NCBI RefSeq assembly: GCF_018613715.1
Contig: NZ_JAGGPT010000014.1
Span: 1 to 64,000, forward strand
Direction: 5' to 3'
Length of the DNA: 64,000 bases
From: Chryseobacterium sp. ISL-6
Lineage (GTDB): Bacteria; Bacteroidota; Bacteroidia; Flavobacteriales; Weeksellaceae
Below are positions 61,496 through 64,000 of the stretch, one piece after another (within the stretch, counting starts at the first letter, position 1; each line of letters opens with the position of its first letter). The position numbers and the translations under genes were made by a program. The notes below the pieces were generated by a model that was given only the letters and a program-made list of their open reading frames with translations, ran no database searches and was not told the origin of the DNA.

Positions 61496-64000
61496 ATGCC
61501 GAAAAAAATTATAAGAAATCTGCAATTTGGAGTAGGAATGTCTTTGCTGATTTTAATAGCAAGCTCAGTAGCATCATATTGGAGTATTCAAAAGCAGATG
61601 GATAATCGTGAAAGTTTATCCAAAACCCGACGATCTATAACTGCAGTAAAAGATGTATTAATTGCTCTTTTAGATGCAGAAACAGCAAACAGGGGATACC
61701 AGTTAACAGGGAAACAAAATTTTTTAGAACCTTATAATAGAAGTATTGCCGAATATCCTAAAGCAATTGCCAATGCAAAATCTTTAGATGTTACAGATAA
61801 AGCACAACTCAAACGTTTAGAGGATTTAGAAGAAAATGCAAGTAGTAACATTAAGAATCTGGGGCTTTATGTTGAAAATAGACGTCATGGAGTAGAAATG
61901 ACACAGGAGCAGCTTATTTTGAGTAAATCCTATATGGACAAATGCCGGAAGATCGTCCGTGATTTTGTACGATATGAAGAAATCCAGCTCGAGATAAAAA
62001 ATAAGGATCTTAATCGATCATCCAATACAACCGTTATTTTTATCCTGTTTTCGGCGATTGCAGCCATAGTAGTTACGGTTTATCTCTATGTTAAATTGCG
62101 AAATGATCTGACCCGCAGAGATATATTGGAAAAAGAACTGAAAGCAAAAGACCTTGAAATCAGCAAACGGGTAAGTGCTATCCGACAGATTGCAAATAGA
62201 GTGGCAAACGGTGATTATAGCCAAAAGGCAGTTGATAATGCACAGGATGATCTTGGTGATTTAGTGGATTCACTTAATAATATGACTGATTCACTGAAAA
62301 AGTCTTTTGAAAAGATCAATAGAAGTGATTGGCATCAAAAAGGTTTAGCACTACTAAACGAATCACTAGTAGGGATTAAATCAATTAAAGAAGTTACTAC
62401 CAACTCTTTGAACCATCTCATTGAATATGGAGAGGGTACAAATGGAGCTATATATTTAATTGATGAAGGAAAATTACAACTAAATACAGCAGTAGGTTTA
62501 GAGGAAAACATGAAAAAATCCTTCGAACCGGGAGAGGGAATGATTGGACAGGTTTTTCTTCAGAAAAAAACAAAGGTTTACAAAGATCTTAATGAAAATG
62601 ATTTTGCTGTAACTTTTGCAAGCAGCAAAGTAAAAACTAATGGAATTGTGCTTGTACCAATTACATTGGACAGACAGAGTATTGGTGTACTGGAAATAAA
62701 TTCAACGACTAATTTTGATCAGGATAAAATCAATTATTTTGTAGATAGCTGTCGGAATATTGCTACTGCCATTAGTGCGGCAAAAGGCCGCGAAATGGAA
62801 CAGCGATTATTAGAAGAAACCCAGACCCAGTCAGAGGAATTACAGGTACAACATGCCGAACTTGAAAACCTGAATACTGAACTCGAAGCGCAAACTCAAA
62901 AACTACAGGCTTCAGAAGAAGAATTAAAAGTACAGCAGGAAGAATTAATGCAAACTAATGCTGAACTGGAAGAAAGGTCAAAACTCCTGGAAGAAAAAAA
63001 TCATCTGATTGCCGAGCGTAATATCGAAATTCAGAAAAAAGCAGAGGAACTGGCTTTAAGTACCCAATATAAATCTGAATTCCTGGCAAATATGTCGCAC
63101 GAACTGCGTACACCTTTAAATTCTATCCTTCTTCTTTCCAGGTTAATGGCGGAAAATCCTGAAGAAAACCTGAATGAAGATCAGGTAGAATCAGCAAAGG
63201 TAATTCAGAGTTCTGGAGGAAGTCTATTGACACTAATAGACGAAATTTTAGATCTTGCTAAAATTGAATCAGGTAAGATGGTCTTAGAATATGATGATGT
63301 AGCCATAGATGAGGTCGTAAAAGATCTACGAAATCTTTTCAATCCGGTAGTACTTGAAAAAGGAGTTCAATTTGATATCCATATAGAAGATGGTCTTGAA
63401 AAAACTATCGAAACCGACCGGTTAAGATTAGATCAGGTATTACGAAACTTGCTGTCAAATGCATTTAAATTTACCACAGAAGGTAATGTAGCATTGCATA
63501 TTAAAAAAGATCCTACCAATAAGAACTTCATTATTTTCAGCGTTAAAGATACTGGAATTGGTATTCCTGAAGATAAGCAAAGAATTATTTTTGAAGCATT
63601 CCAACAAGCTGACGGATCTACTCAGCGGAAGTTTGGAGGAACAGGTCTGGGCTTATCTATAAGCCGTGAAATTGCTAAGTTATTTGGTGGGGAACTATCA
63701 TTAAAAAGCAAAGTGGACGAAGGAAGTGAGTTCAGCTTAATCATTCCTATGAACACGGGTTCAGAAATATTACCGATGCCTTCTGATCTGGAATTAGTAG
63801 AAATTATACAGGAAGATGTAGAGGAGATCAAAAATATTATCGGTTATGATGAACATGAGTCTGAAATAGCAGCATCAGTTAGCGTTTTGGAAATACCCGA
63901 AGATGTAGCAGACGATCGGGATACCATTACCGATGGTGATAAAGTAATTTTGATCATTGAAGATGACACCAATTTTGCTAAAGCATTACTGAAATATGCC
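61496..64000 (+). CDS. CHASE3-GAF hybrid histidine kinase, 3' end outside window
   Basis: 835 codons are visible from ATG 61496 and the frame is open at the right edge. Order: TM (about 10-29), CHASE3-type periplasmic four-helix domain (about 35-175: RSITAVKDVLIALLDAETAN and RGYQLTG), TM (about 180-200), HAMP (about 205-260), GAF (about 285-420: GAIYLIDEG, GEGMIGQVFLQKK, GIVLVPITLD), a long coiled coil (about 425-520), HisKA (FLANMSHELRTPLNSILLLS), HATPase (DQVLRNLLSNAFKFT, VKDTGIGIP, GGTGLGLSISREIAKLFGG), then the start of an REC domain (KVILIIEDDTNFAKALL). More REC domains usually follow. Confidence 0.92.
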   Translation, partial: MPKKIIRNLQFGVGMSLLILIASSVASYWSIQKQMDNRESLSKTRRSITAVKDVLIALLDAETANRGYQLTGKQNFLEPYNRSIAEYPKAIANAKSLDVTDKAQLKRLEDLEENASSNIKNLGLYVENRRHGVEMTQEQLILSKSYMDKCRKIVRDFVRYEEIQLEIKNKDLNRSSNTTVIFILFSAIAAIVVTVYLYVKLRNDLTRRDILEKELKAKDLEISKRVSAIRQIANRVANGDYSQKAVDNAQDDLGDLVDSLNNMTDSLKKSFEKINRSDWHQKGLALLNESLVGIKSIKEVTTNSLNHLIEYGEGTNGAIYLIDEGKLQLNTAVGLEENMKKSFEPGEGMIGQVFLQKKTKVYKDLNENDFAVTFASSKVKTNGIVLVPITLDRQSIGVLEINSTTNFDQDKINYFVDSCRNIATAISAAKGREMEQRLLEETQTQSEELQVQHAELENLNTELEAQTQKLQASEEELKVQQEELMQTNAELEERSKLLEEKNHLIAERNIEIQKKAEELALSTQYKSEFLANMSHELRTPLNSILLLSRLMAENPEENLNEDQVESAKVIQSSGGSLLTLIDEILDLAKIESGKMVLEYDDVAIDEVVKDLRNLFNPVVLEKGVQFDIHIEDGLEKTIETDRLRLDQVLRNLLSNAFKFTTEGNVALHIKKDPTNKNFIIFSVKDTGIGIPEDKQRIIFEAFQQADGSTQRKFGGTGLGLSISREIAKLFGGELSLKSKVDEGSEFSLIIPMNTGSEILPMPSDLELVEIIQEDVEEIKNIIGYDEHESEIAASVSVLEIPEDVADDRDTITDGDKVILIIEDDTNFAKALLKYA

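Noticed and set aside
1..64000. CRISPR array, rRNA, tRNA, integrase or complete insertion sequence
   Set aside because: No regularly spaced repeats, no rRNA or tRNA signatures, and no transposase or integrase motifs were seen on either strand.

Overview
The window looks like a chromosomal segment of a flavobacterium of the Chryseobacterium/Weeksellaceae type. The evidence is the low-GC DNA, several SusC/SusD- and TonB-type outer-membrane receptors, a GLPGLI-family protein, secreted proteins with type IX (Por) sorting tails, DUF4249 and DUF2480 proteins, and promoters with the Bacteroidetes -7 element TAnnTTTG. No rRNA, tRNA or CRISPR array was seen. The assignment is inferred from gene content only.

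Layout. (1) 1-4143: a compact four-gene, very AT-rich cassette that looks like a defence system: an ABC/SMC-type ATPase carrying a BsuBI/PstI-like helix-turn-helix domain (cut by the window edge), a TOPRIM/DUF4276-like protein, a DUF262 (ParB/GmrS-like) protein, and a RelA/SpoT-like nucleotidyltransferase. An XRE regulator follows. (2) 4830-8700: an accessory stretch of small orphan genes that resemble toxin-immunity or remnant cargo. They are separated by a duplicated ~120-bp spacer with a covarying hairpin and by apparent coding debris. (3) 8867-12393: siderophore-type TonB receptor plus PepSY membrane reductase. (4) 12427-21817: GLPGLI protein, a phosphodiesterase-SusC-SusD operon, then UspA and a PiT phosphate transporter, possibly a phosphorus-scavenging neighbourhood. 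(5) 21911-25717: small housekeeping and stress genes (VOC, lipoprotein, GNAT, Crp/Fnr, azoreductase-like). (6) 25734-34649: an NtrB/NtrC-like two-component pair divergent from a MacAB-TolC-like efflux operon. The shared intergenic region holds a sigma-54 promoter and a dyad upstream activator site. (7) 34757-38751: TonB receptor with DUF4249 lipoprotein, and a VOC protein. (8) 38891-43668: serine hydrolase, then a superoxide dismutase-DUF2480-flavodoxin reductase-ferredoxin operon divergent from a SufR-like Fe-S regulator. A CAAC-N6-GTTG operator lies on the -33 box of the SOD operon. (9) 43769-49244: lipoprotein, DinB, a T9SS-secreted subtilase and a beta-lactamase-fold hydrolase. (10) 49261-59409: ECF sigma factor divergent from FecR, an STN-type TonB receptor and a set of surface or secreted proteins ending in an S41 protease. 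(11) 59493-64000: a small coiled-coil protein, an REC-PAS-histidine kinase and a CHASE3-GAF hybrid kinase cut by the right edge.

How it fits together: most of the window is envelope biology, meaning nutrient receptors, efflux, secreted hydrolases and their dedicated regulators. The left 8.7 kb is accessory DNA and holds the best candidate for an undescribed system. All functional calls come from reading motifs by eye; no database search was run.
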